Part shown: piece by piece, positions 1 to 6,103 of the stretch | How the letters are laid out: every line of letters starts with the position of its first letter | Position numbering within the stretch: the stretch's first letter is position 1 | From: Bacillota bacterium | GTDB taxonomy: Bacteria; Bacillota; Clostridia; Peptostreptococcales; Anaerovoracaceae | Direction of reading: 5' to 3' | DNA: 8,966 nt | Assembly (NCBI GenBank): GCA_017515765.1 | Contig: JAFWFF010000115.1 | Coordinates: 1 to 8,966, forward strand | Made by a program: the position numbers and the translations under genes | The notes under the pieces: generated by a model | Database searches by the model: none | What the model saw: only the letters and a program-made list of their open reading frames with translations | What the model was told of the DNA's origin: nothing

Positions 1-1
1 G

Positions 2-826
2 GACTTTGAGCGCGCAGGCAAGATCGCCGGCACCAGATTCACCATCTACAAGGGCCTCGGCGCCAGACTCGAGCGCGCCTGCATCCAGTTCATGCTCGAC
101 CTTCACACCATGGATCAGGAATACGTGGAGATCCTCCCGCCCTTCATGGTGAACCGCGCCGCGATGACCGGCACAGGCCAGCTTCCGAAGTTCGAGGAAG
201 ACATGTTCTACGTACCGCAGAAGGACTTCTTCCTGATCCCGACCGCAGAGGTCCCCGTGACCAATATGAGGGCCCAGGAGATCATGAGCGAGGACGAGCT
301 TCCCGTATACTACACCGCGTATACTCCCTGCTTCCGCGCGGAAGCGGGTTCGGCAGGCCGCGACACCAGAGGCCTCATCCGTCAGCACCAGTTCAACAAG
401 GTCGAGCTCGTAAAATTCGTAAAGCCCGAGACGTCCTATGATGAACTCGAATCGCTTACTGCCGATGCGGAAGAAGTTCTCAAGCAGCTGAAGCTGCCCT
501 ACAGGGTCGTGAGACTGAGCTCCGGAGACCTCGGATTCTCCTCCGCCATGACCTATGATATCGAAGTCTGGATGCCCAGCTACGGCCGCTATGTCGAGAT
601 CAGCTCCTGCAGCAATTTCGAAGACTTCCAGGCCAGGCGCGCCAACATCCGCTTCAGAAGAGACGGCGGAAAGCCCGAATTCGTTCATACGCTGAACGGC
701 TCCGGCCTTGCGGTCGGACGCACTGTCGCCGCCATCCTGGAGAACTACCAGCAGGCCGACGGCAGCGTGGTCGTACCTGAGGTCCTCCGCAAATACATGT
801 GCACCGACTGCATCCCCGCCAAATAA
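2..826 (+). CDS. serS: Seryl-tRNA synthetase, C-terminal part (5' end outside window)
   Basis: Cytoplasmic class II aminoacyl-tRNA synthetase that charges tRNA-Ser (and tRNA-Sec) with serine. The reading frame is open from base 2 and gives 274 residues; the family is usually about 425 residues, so roughly 150 residues, mainly the N-terminal coiled-coil tRNA-binding arm, lie upstream of the window. The first visible residues (DFERAGKIAGTRF) are the usual entry to the catalytic domain. Class II motif 2 is seen as CFRAEAGSAGRDTRGLIR followed by HQFNKVEL, and motif 3 as NGSGLAVGRTVAAILENYQ near the C-terminus. The gene ends at TAA 824-826. No terminator follows, and cls begins 27 bases later on the same strand, so the two are probably co-transcribed. 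The ATG at 92 is internal and is not the real start. Identification is very secure. Confidence 0.97.
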   Translation, partial: DFERAGKIAGTRFTIYKGLGARLERACIQFMLDLHTMDQEYVEILPPFMVNRAAMTGTGQLPKFEEDMFYVPQKDFFLIPTAEVPVTNMRAQEIMSEDELPVYYTAYTPCFRAEAGSAGRDTRGLIRQHQFNKVELVKFVKPETSYDELESLTADAEEVLKQLKLPYRVVRLSSGDLGFSSAMTYDIEVWMPSYGRYVEISSCSNFEDFQARRANIRFRRDGGKPEFVHTLNGSGLAVGRTVAAILENYQQADGSVVVPEVLRKYMCTDCIPAK

Positions 827-853
827 ACTCATACCGTATAATTGGAAGAAACA

Positions 854-2386
854 ATGGCAGCCATCAAAAAGATCCTGGGCAAGATATTCAACAAGCTGAC
901 GATAATGGCATTGATCATCCTGCTCCAGGCCGGATGGCTGCTTTTGGCTGTTATAAAGCTCCGGGAATACAGTGAGTATATCACCGTGGCATTCACGGTC
1001 ATCGCAGTGCTCATGGCTTTGTTCGTCATCTACCGTGACGACACCTCTGCATACAAGGTAGGCTGGATACTGATAATAACGCTGCTCCCGATCATCGGCG
1101 TCCTGATGTATTTCTTCTTCGGAAACAAGAGGCCTTCAAGGCGCATCAGGGTCAGGATAGACGAGGTGGAATCCAAACACCGCGAGGAGCTTAAGCAGGT
1201 CGACCCGCTGGGTGAACTTAACAACAGCAGGCTCATAAGCACTGTGAACTACGTTGCGGAGAAGGGACCGTATCCCGCCTGGTCCTGCACCAGGACCAAA
1301 TTTTACAGCCTCGGTGACGAGGCCTATCCCGATCTCCTCGCGGATCTCGAAAAGGCGGAGCACTTCATCTTCATGGAGTACTTCATCGTGGAGCCGGGAG
1401 AGATGTGGGACGGGATCCATGACATCCTTAAGCGCAAGGCCGCAGCGGGGGTCGACGTCCGACTCATCTACGACGATATGGGCAGCATCGACAAACTGCC
1501 TGTCGGATTTCCGGACAAGCTCCGGAGCGAAGGCATCAAAGTCTGCGTATTCAACCCCTTAAGGCCGATCCTTTCGCTGGTTTACAACAACCGCGACCAC
1601 CGTAAGATAACGGTAATCGACGGAGTCGTCGGATACTCTGGCGGCTACAATCTGGCCGATGAGTACATAAACCGTGTCGAACGCTTTGGTCACTGGAAGG
1701 ATACAGGCATCCGCCTGGAAGGCGAGGCTGTCTGGAACTATACGGTAATGTTCCTGAACATGTGGAATGCTTTTGTTCCGACTGAAGACTCTTACGAGGC
1801 CTTCCGGCCGCACGTCCACCATCCGGATATTTTCGACAGCGACGGCATAGTCCAGCCGTTCTCCGATTCCCCGCTGGATTACGAGAACCTCAGCGAGAGC
1901 GTCTATATGGAGATCATCAACCAGGCAGAGCACTACGTCTACATCACGACGCCCTACCTGATCCTGGACAACGAGATGCTCTCCTGCCTGCAGCTTGCGG
2001 CAAAGCGGGGCGTGGACGTACGCATCCTGACGCCGGGGATCCCTGACAAGAAACTTGTCTTCAGGCTAACGCGCTCCTACTACCAGCCCCTGATCAAAGC
2101 CGGGGTCCGGGTGTTCGAATACTCGCCCGGATTCATCCACGCCAAGAGCATCGTGGCGGACGACTGGACCGGAGTGATCGGCAGCATCAACATGGACTAC
2201 AGGAGCCTGTATCTGCATTTCGAATGCGGGACCATGATGATCGGCTCATCCGCGCTGGCGGGCCTTAAGAAGGATTTCAATTCGACCTTCGCCCTGTCAA
2301 GGGAGATAGGGAAGGATGACATGCGGACCGGCTTCTTCGGCCTGCTTCTGGACGGAGTGCTGCGTGTGGTGAGCCCGCTCCTCTGA
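854..2386 (+). CDS. cls: Cardiolipin synthase (phospholipase D family, membrane-bound)
   Basis: Bacterial Cls condenses two phosphatidylglycerol molecules to cardiolipin and glycerol at the cytoplasmic membrane. The N-terminus carries three hydrophobic segments at about residues 16-36, 42-60 and 69-90; the last, with LPIIGVLMYFFFG, is the PLDc_N signature. Two HKD (HxKxxxxD) catalytic motifs follow: H249/K251/D256 (HRKITVIDG) and H429/K431/D436 (HAKSIVADD), each with the usual trailing GS or GG...N pattern. The length of 510 residues is normal for a Gram-positive Cls. I chose ATG 854 because GGAAGAA (844-850) lies just ahead of it; an in-frame TTG at 842 would overlap that ribosome binding site and add only four residues. 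It follows serS by 27 bases and precedes a transporter by 58 bases with no terminator between. The family call is strong; the exact Cls paralogue cannot be told. Confidence 0.95.
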   Translation: MAAIKKILGKIFNKLTIMALIILLQAGWLLLAVIKLREYSEYITVAFTVIAVLMALFVIYRDDTSAYKVGWILIITLLPIIGVLMYFFFGNKRPSRRIRVRIDEVESKHREELKQVDPLGELNNSRLISTVNYVAEKGPYPAWSCTRTKFYSLGDEAYPDLLADLEKAEHFIFMEYFIVEPGEMWDGIHDILKRKAAAGVDVRLIYDDMGSIDKLPVGFPDKLRSEGIKVCVFNPLRPILSLVYNNRDHRKITVIDGVVGYSGGYNLADEYINRVERFGHWKDTGIRLEGEAVWNYTVMFLNMWNAFVPTEDSYEAFRPHVHHPDIFDSDGIVQPFSDSPLDYENLSESVYMEIINQAEHYVYITTPYLILDNEMLSCLQLAAKRGVDVRILTPGIPDKKLVFRLTRSYYQPLIKAGVRVFEYSPGFIHAKSIVADDWTGVIGSINMDYRSLYLHFECGTMMIGSSALAGLKKDFNSTFALSREIGKDDMRTGFFGLLLDGVLRVVSPLL

Positions 2387-2444
2387 TCCCGGACAAGTTA
2401 CAATTTATCGATCAAAAGAATCATAGTTAGAGGATAATCGGTCA

Positions 2445-3356
2445 ATGTGGTTTTGGTTTTCAGTCATAGCGCTCCTCGCGTGGAGCGGTTCGGATCTTTT
2501 CTCCAAGATAGGGTGTCAGGACGCGAAGGATAAGTACAGCCACCTCAAGATGGTCATGGCTGTGGGCCTTGTGATGGGCCTGCATGCCGCGTTCGAAGTC
2601 TTTGTCAAAGGCGTTGAGATCAGCTGGCAGATAATCTGGACCTATCTTCCGGTATCTGCCCTTTACATCCTGTCGATGGCGATCGGATACCTGGGCCTGA
2701 GATACATCGAGCTTTCCATCTCTTCCCCGATCTGCAACTCTTCCGGGGCGATAGTAGCGGTGATGACCCTCGCTACCGTGGGGATAGGGGAGGATCTTCC
2801 GCCTGTAGCTTTGGTCGCGGTGGCGCTCGTTTGCATCGGAGTGATCGGCCTGGGATTCGTCGAGGCAAGGGAGGACGAAGACCTCCGCAGGGCCCGCCAG
2901 GACGCTTCGAACCATCATTACGCCAAGAGCGCGGTCGCAATAATCATACCGGTCATATACTGCCTCCTCGACGCGTTCGGCACCTATGCCGACAGCCGCG
3001 TGCTGGAGACTCTGGACGAGGAATCCGCCAACGTCGCCTATCAGCTGACCTTCCTCCTGGTCGGCATAGTCTGCGCGGTCTACGTCCTCGGCATCAAAAA
3101 ACAGAAGCTCGTCGCCCGCGAAGAGGCGCCGAAATACACCGGAGCCATCTTCGAGACGATCGGCCAGTTCTTCTATATCTTTGCTCTCGCAGATACGGAA
3201 CACGTAGCGTTCTCCGCGCCGATAATCTCTTCGTACTGCGTCGCGAGCGTGATCTGGAGCCGCATCTTCCTTAAGGAAAAGCTCAGCCCGAAACACTACG
3301 CGGCGATAGCCACAGTGATCGCCGGCGTGATAATACTCGGGATACTGGATATCTGA
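2445..3356 (+). CDS. EamA/DMT-superfamily transporter, substrate unknown
   Basis: A 303-residue integral membrane protein with about ten hydrophobic segments (roughly residues 1-23, 35-55, 63-90, 93-115, 118-140, 164-187, 199-221, 235-254, 257-280 and 282-303). They form two five-helix halves, as in drug/metabolite transporters of the EamA family. The halves are joined by a charged cytoplasmic stretch (EAREDEDLRRARQD, about 143-156). The C-terminal segment, with KLSPKHYAAIATVIAGVIILG, is the typical last-helix pattern of the family (KEKLS...G...I..GV). Substrates of these carriers range from amino acids to sugars and nucleotides, and nothing here specifies one. AGAGGA at 2429-2434 sits 10 bases before the ATG. 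The gene is last in the serS-cls block and is closed by the terminator at 3382-3408. Only a weak possible promoter is visible in the 58-base gap before it, so co-transcription with cls is likely. Confidence 0.85.
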   Translation: MWFWFSVIALLAWSGSDLFSKIGCQDAKDKYSHLKMVMAVGLVMGLHAAFEVFVKGVEISWQIIWTYLPVSALYILSMAIGYLGLRYIELSISSPICNSSGAIVAVMTLATVGIGEDLPPVALVAVALVCIGVIGLGFVEAREDEDLRRARQDASNHHYAKSAVAIIIPVIYCLLDAFGTYADSRVLETLDEESANVAYQLTFLLVGIVCAVYVLGIKKQKLVAREEAPKYTGAIFETIGQFFYIFALADTEHVAFSAPIISSYCVASVIWSRIFLKEKLSPKHYAAIATVIAGVIILGILDI

Positions 3357-3381
3357 TCCGCGTGCTTAATTTACGGTAAAC

Positions 3382-3408
3382 AAAGCGGGGCCGTTCGGCC
3401 CCGCTTTT
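3382..3408 (+). terminator. Rho-independent terminator, probably bidirectional
   Basis: A perfect 8-bp GC-rich stem (GCGGGGCC at 3385-3392, loop GTTC, GGCCCCGC at 3397-3404) is flanked by AAA and TTTT, so the stem can extend to 11 pairs. It lies between the convergent transporter and ArsR genes. It fits termination of the plus-strand operon best; read on the minus strand it ends in TTTG, a weaker tail, but could also serve arsR. Confidence 0.92.
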
Positions 3409-3441
3409 CTATGCGTCCCGGTCAGGTCTTCCGTGATACCC

Positions 3442-3807
3442 CTATGCGTCGGGGCAGGTGATGTCACCGATCTTCTCTATTATATGATGCAGCTCCTGGG
3501 CGAGTTCGGTTTCTGCCGCGCGGTAATACATCTCCTTGCCTTCGCGGCGGGAGACTATGAGTCCTCCTGCCTTAAGAAGCCTCAGGTGGTGCGAGACCGC
3601 GGGGCTCGACATCTCCATCATGGCGGCGATATCCGTCACGCACTCTTCCAGATGGCAGAGGATCCAGAAGATCCGGAGCCTCGTCGGATCGCCGAGCTGC
3701 TTGAGCGCCTCGGCGACGGTGGATACGGTGCTCTCTTCCGGGATATGGTCAAAGAATTCTTCGCTTACGTGCCCGTGGTCGTGGGGCAGTGAAATGTTTC
3801 TGCTCAT
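3442..3807 (-). CDS. ArsR/SmtB-family metal-responsive transcriptional repressor
   Basis: A 121-residue winged-helix repressor. The family binds palindromic operators and lets go when metal binds. The recognition helix region SSPAVSHHLRLLKAGGLIV (68-85) and the wing SRREGKEMYYR (86-96) are diagnostic. Potential metal ligands are a His cluster at the N-terminus (H9, H11, H13), C51, H52 and C56 in the helix equivalent to the CadC/ArsR metal helix, H107/H108/E111 in the last helix, and C118. C56 aligns with the first Cys of the ELCVCD box of ArsR/CadC, but the second Cys is Thr here. The classical SmtB alpha-5 set is only partly present: HxxE is kept, while the upstream Asp and His are not. Overall the protein matches a common clostridial type often found near heavy-metal P-type ATPases. 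The start is ATG with AGGAG 10 bases upstream. It probably represses the efflux operon at 5758-8027; this is inference. Confidence 0.93.
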   Translation of the reverse strand: MSRNISLPHDHGHVSEEFFDHIPEESTVSTVAEALKQLGDPTRLRIFWILCHLEECVTDIAAMMEMSSPAVSHHLRLLKAGGLIVSRREGKEMYYRAAETELAQELHHIIEKIGDITCPDA

Positions 3808-3838
3808 CGGTCTTCAGCTCCTGTCTTTCTTCAGTATG

Positions 3839-3867
3839 ATTGTATCAGAATCGATCCTTATTTGCAA
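3839..3867 (-). promoter_or_regulatory. Sigma70-type promoter of the ArsR gene
   Basis: On the minus strand TTGCAA (3862-3867) and TACAAT (3839-3844) are separated by 17 bases, and TGA directly precedes the -10, making an extended -10. Predicted initiation near 3832 leaves a leader of about 25 bases carrying the AGGAG site. It sits in the 70-base gap behind the XRE-Uma2 gene, so arsR need not depend on read-through. No obvious palindromic operator overlaps it, so autoregulation by its own product is not evident. Confidence 0.7.
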
Positions 3868-3877
3868 AACAGCCCGG

Positions 3878-4771
3878 TCAGAGCCTCGAGAGGTCGATCT
3901 TCAGTTCTCCGCCCGAGATACCGACAGGGATCTTCTCATCAAAGCTGCAGCACTCGGCAAATAAGCCGTTATCAAAGTCATAGACCAAAACCTGGCGCTT
4001 GTCGCCGTCGACTACCCAGTACTCCCTGACCCCGGTTTCCATATAGCGGCCAAGTTTGAGCACCATGTCGCGGGCGCGGTCGGAAGGCGAGATGACCTCG
4101 ACCAGAAGGTCGGGAGGTCCTATTATGCGTTTCCCGTTATCCTTGGAAGGATCGCAGAGCACTACGACGTCGGGCTCAAAGACCTCTTTGATATCCCTGC
4201 GCAGCTGAACGTCGACCGGCGAGGTGAACACCTCACAGGCATGATCACTCTGCAATGAATAGCTCTTGAACTGGAACGCGATCTCCAGAACTATACGCTG
4301 ATGAGCTGTGGTCGGAGATGCAAGAGCGTAGAGCTCGCCGTTTATCAGCTCTCCGCGCCACCCTTCCGGCATGGCTTCAAAATCCTCGATCGTCTTACTG
4401 CCGCCTTTCAGAGCGGAAGTCCCGGAAACCGAAGCCCCGGTCCCATAATATGCCGGCGGACTCTCTTTAAAGAGCATGGAATCTACGACCTCCTGGGCAA
4501 GCGGGCCGCTTCCTCCGAGGCCGTAGAATTTCCCTCCGATGAGCTCCACGCGATATCCATCAGGTATCCGGTCGAAATCAGAAAGCCCGTACTCACCCTG
4601 CTTTTTCCGGAGGACGTCCGCGAGCGCCTCGATGGTCTCCTGCCTCGGAGACCTGGTAGCGCCGCTCATTATCTTTCTGACCGTGCTGACGGGTACTCCG
4701 GACAGCTCAGCCAGCTTCTCCGAAGTGTAGCCGAGCTCACGCTTTCTCTCTCTCATCTCGTCAATGGTCAT
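3878..4771 (-). CDS. XRE-type HTH domain fused to Uma2-family (DUF820) nuclease-fold protein
   Basis: A 297-residue protein. Residues 3-57 form a Cro/C1-type helix-turn-helix (EKLAELSGVPVSTVRKIMSG, then a typical ETIEALADVL helix). Residues 127-290 form a Uma2 domain, a PD-(D/E)xK-like fold whose biological role is mostly unknown. The candidate active-site residues are all present: D201 (EPDVVV), D221 and E225 (PDLLVEVISPS) and K239, followed by the family's YMETGVREYWVVD. Residues 65-85 (DFDRIPDGYRVELIGG and on) are a second copy of the Uma2 entry hairpin at 130-150; 11 of 21 positions are identical, and the copy has no domain behind it. The start is ATG 4771 with a very strong AAAGGAGGTG. 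The promoter region holds a duplicated operator-like repeat, which suggests the HTH represses its own gene. Nuclease activity is inferred from the fold, and the target is unknown. Confidence 0.88.
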   Translation of the reverse strand: MTIDEMRERKRELGYTSEKLAELSGVPVSTVRKIMSGATRSPRQETIEALADVLRKKQGEYGLSDFDRIPDGYRVELIGGKFYGLGGSGPLAQEVVDSMLFKESPPAYYGTGASVSGTSALKGGSKTIEDFEAMPEGWRGELINGELYALASPTTAHQRIVLEIAFQFKSYSLQSDHACEVFTSPVDVQLRRDIKEVFEPDVVVLCDPSKDNGKRIIGPPDLLVEVISPSDRARDMVLKLGRYMETGVREYWVVDGDKRQVLVYDFDNGLFAECCSFDEKIPVGISGGELKIDLSRL

Positions 4772-4797
4772 GACGCACCTCCTTTACCCGGTCTGTA

Positions 4798-4864
4798 CCG
4801 AAAATATACCAAATATTATCCAAAAAGTCAATTGCGCGCGGAAAATAATCCAAATATTATCCAA
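4798..4864 (-). repeat. Two operator-like 26-bp direct repeats around the XRE-Uma2 promoter
   Basis: Copies at 4798-4823 and 4839-4864 match at 23 of 26 positions and share an exact 15-mer (CCAAATATTATCCAA on the plus strand, at 4809-4823 and 4850-4864). The offset is 41 bp, close to four helical turns, so both copies face the same side of the DNA. Each copy read on the minus strand contains GGATAATA-TTT-GG followed by an AT-rich half resembling a second half-site. The proximal copy covers the -10 and spacer; the distal copy lies upstream of the -35. The arrangement suits cooperative binding of a dimeric XRE repressor, most simply the product of this gene. Confidence 0.75.
4803..4831 (-). promoter_or_regulatory. 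Promoter of the XRE-Uma2 gene
   Basis: Minus strand TTGACT (4826-4831), 17-base spacer, then TATATT (4803-4808) preceded by TGG (extended -10). Initiation is expected near 4796, leaving a 25-base leader that contains AAGGAGG. The whole spacer is filled by one copy of the repeat described at 4798-4864, so a protein bound there would directly block RNA polymerase. Confidence 0.85.
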
Positions 4865-4897
4865 TCTGCCAGGCGCGACATTCGGGCAAAACTGCAG

Positions 4898-4919
4898 CTA
4901 TAACGGTTCACCGTTATAG
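4898..4919. promoter_or_regulatory. Perfect inverted repeat, possible operator
   Basis: CTATAACGG, 4-base centre TTCA, CCGTTATAG: a perfect 9-bp dyad in the 290-base gap between the divergent XRE-Uma2 and pcp genes. No T-run follows on either strand, so it is not a standard terminator. It lies about 58 bases upstream of the suggested pcp -35 and 34 bases beyond the distal XRE-Uma2 repeat. Its AT-rich ends and short centre resemble a TetR- or MarR-type operator, but no such regulator is encoded here. Confidence 0.5.
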
Positions 4920-4976
4920 TTGACGGACACGGACACCCATCGACCGAAAGTCAAGCAGCACCATCCCCGGGACGCG

Positions 4977-5006
4977 TTGGACTATGGCAGGCGGAAGTGT
5001 TATTAT
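4977..5006 (+). promoter_or_regulatory. Possible promoter of pcp
   Basis: TTGGAC (4977-4982), 18-base spacer, TATTAT (5001-5006) preceded by TGT, giving an extended -10 that would offset the poor -35. Initiation near 5013 would give a leader of about 50 bases. The -10 is convincing and the -35 is not. Confidence 0.5.
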
Positions 5007-5061
5007 TGGAGGGGACGGCGCGGCACCGCGCAACACGACCATATATTAAGGAGGAGATACA

Positions 5062-5703
5062 ATGAAGATACTCGTTACGGGATTTGATCCCTTTGGCGGC
5101 GAACCGGTAAATCCGTCGATAGAGACAGTCAAGCTTCTGGCCGACGAGATCTCCGGGGCAGAGATAATCAAGCTTGAGATACCGACTGTCTGCCACAAGT
5201 CCATAGCCGCGATAGACGCGAAGATCGCCGAGTGCGACCCGGACGTGATCCTTTCGGTCGGCCAGGCGGGAGGCTCTCCGGGAATAGACGTGGAGAGGGT
5301 AGGCATAAACATTGACGACACGCGGATCCCGGACAACGAGGGCAACCAGCCCGTGGACGAGCCGGTCTTCCCGGACGGCCCGGACGCGTATTTCTCGGCG
5401 CTCCCGATCAAAGCGATCGTAAAGCGCATCCGCGAGGCAGGCGTGCCCGCATCGGTGAGCAATACCGCCGGCACGTTCATCTGCAACCACGTCCTCTACG
5501 GTGTGAGATACCTCTGCGAGCATAAATACCCGGGCAAGAAGAGCGGCTTCATCCACATCCCATATCTCCCGGAGCAGGTGACGGACAAGCCGGGCGAGCC
5601 CTCCATGAACCAGCAGGACATGGTGAAGGCCATAACCGCCGCGATAGAGGCGATCGTTCAGAACGAGACCGACATCCGCATGGGCGACGGCCGCGAGTTC
5701 TAG
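5062..5703 (+). CDS. pcp: Pyroglutamyl-peptidase I (pyrrolidone-carboxylate peptidase)
   Basis: A cytoplasmic cysteine peptidase (MEROPS C15) that removes N-terminal pyroglutamate from peptides, used in peptide turnover. The 213-residue length is standard. The start MKILVTGFDPFGGEPVNPS is the family hallmark, and the catalytic triad is visible as E78 (GIDVERVGIN), C141 (SNTAGTFICNHVLYG) and H165 (GFIHIPYLPEQ). All three sit exactly three positions before the residues E81, C144 and H168 known from the Bacillus amyloliquefaciens enzyme. AAGGAGGAG stands just ahead of the ATG. The gene appears to be a single transcription unit, with its own promoter upstream and the terminator at 5721-5744. Pcp proteins often act on peptides imported by oligopeptide transporters, but none is encoded nearby. 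Identification is essentially certain. Confidence 0.97.
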   Translation: MKILVTGFDPFGGEPVNPSIETVKLLADEISGAEIIKLEIPTVCHKSIAAIDAKIAECDPDVILSVGQAGGSPGIDVERVGINIDDTRIPDNEGNQPVDEPVFPDGPDAYFSALPIKAIVKRIREAGVPASVSNTAGTFICNHVLYGVRYLCEHKYPGKKSGFIHIPYLPEQVTDKPGEPSMNQQDMVKAITAAIEAIVQNETDIRMGDGREF

Positions 5704-5720
5704 TGAAAAATGTTTGATCA

Positions 5721-5744
5721 AAGCCGCCGGAAGGCGGCTTTTTT
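5721..5744 (+). terminator. Rho-independent terminator of pcp
   Basis: AAGCCGCC (5721-5728), loop GGAA, GGCGGCTT (5733-5740), running into six T (5739-5744). A textbook hairpin plus U-tract 17 bases after the pcp stop; it separates pcp from the metal-efflux promoter that begins 13 bases later. Confidence 0.95.
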
Positions 5745-5757
5745 GTTCGGGAAAGTA

Positions 5758-5786
5758 TTGACAGACGGCCGGGAAGGGTGTACAGT
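5758..5786 (+). promoter_or_regulatory. Promoter of the HMA/P-type ATPase operon
   Basis: Consensus TTGACA (5758-5763), a spacer of 17 bases, then TACAGT (5781-5786). TATATT at 5786-5791 is a better -10 hexamer but would need a 22-base spacer. There is no dyad in the spacer, so a MerR-type activator is unlikely. The palindrome at 5797-5814 would lie at about +5 to +22, a repressor-blocking position. Confidence 0.75.
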
Positions 5787-5796
5787 ATATTTATCA

Positions 5797-5814
5797 ATTA
5801 AACAATCGTTTAAT
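5797..5814. promoter_or_regulatory. ArsR/SmtB-type operator palindrome of the metal-efflux operon
   Basis: ATTAAAC-AATC-GTTTAAT, a perfect 7-4-7 inverted repeat directly after the -10. AT-rich palindromes with this kind of spacing, overlapping or just after the promoter, are the usual binding sites of ArsR/SmtB repressors such as CadC and CzrA. The best candidate ligand is the protein encoded at 3442-3807. The motif AATCGTT recurs 8 bases on (5804-5810 and 5812-5818). Confidence 0.72.
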
Positions 5815-5848
5815 CGTTCGGGTAATAACTAAGAAAGGACCGGAAGCG

Positions 5849-6067
5849 ATGAAGAAGACATATAAGATCGAAGTGGACTGCGCGAACTGCGCCAACAAGA
5901 TGGAGCAGGCCGCCAAGAAGACCGAAGGAGTGAAGGACGCGGTGGTGAACTTCATGACCCTGAAGATGAAGGTGGAGTTCGAGGAAGGCGCGGACGCCGA
6001 CGCGGTCATGCAGGAAGTCCTAAAGAACTGCAAGAAGGTAGAGGACGACTGCGAGATCTTCCTTTGA
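5849..6067 (+). CDS. Small heavy-metal-associated (HMA) domain protein
   Basis: A 72-residue stand-alone HMA domain with the beta-alpha-beta-beta-alpha-beta length of CopZ-like proteins. The metal motif is VDCANCANKMEQ with C11 and C14. The Asp immediately before the first Cys (DCxxC) is the form found in Zn/Cd/Pb-type HMA domains such as ZntA's, whereas Cu-type domains usually have MxCxxC. Two further Cys, C61 and C68 (DDCEIF), lie near the C-terminus. AAAGGA (5834-5839) stands 9 bases before the ATG. It is the first gene of the operon, 55 bases before an ATPase that has no HMA domain of its own. It probably acts as the detached metal-binding or regulatory domain, or as a soluble metal carrier, for that pump. 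The family is certain; the metal is inferred. Confidence 0.9.
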   Translation: MKKTYKIEVDCANCANKMEQAAKKTEGVKDAVVNFMTLKMKVEFEEGADADAVMQEVLKNCKKVEDDCEIFL

Positions 6068-6081
6068 TTAAAGCAGAGAGC

Positions 6082-6103
6082 GGCCGGGCAGACCTGCCCG
6101 GCC
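6082..6103 (+). other. Intercistronic RNA hairpin between HMA gene and ATPase gene
   Basis: GGCCGGGCA (6082-6090), loop GACC, TGCCCGGCC (6095-6103): a perfect, GC-rich 9-bp stem in the 55-base gap. It is followed by ATGTTTATAGG, not a T-run, so it is not a full terminator. It could partly terminate, stabilise the 3' end of the upstream message, or mark a processing site, making more HMA protein than ATPase. Confidence 0.7.

Noticed and set aside
842..853. TTG start for cls four codons upstream
   Set aside because: It would overlap the GGAAGAA ribosome binding site that serves ATG 854.
2460..3296. Long 278-codon open frame on the minus strand opposite the transporter gene
   Set aside because: No recognisable domain, no convincing ribosome binding site, highly charged composition typical of an antisense frame; the plus-strand transporter explains the region.
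4301..4903. 200-codon plus-strand frame opposite XRE-Uma2
   Set aside because: Antisense to conserved Uma2 and HTH motifs; it crosses the minus-strand promoter and repeats and has no recognisable motif.
4951..5721. 256-codon minus-strand frame opposite pcp
   Set aside because: Shadow of pcp, whose catalytic residues are all present; rich in Arg and His as expected of an antisense frame.
5764..5785. MerR-type long-spacer promoter for the efflux operon
   Set aside because: The spacer contains no dyad, and a 17-base spacer to TACAGT is available; the clear dyad lies downstream of the -10, as for a repressor.
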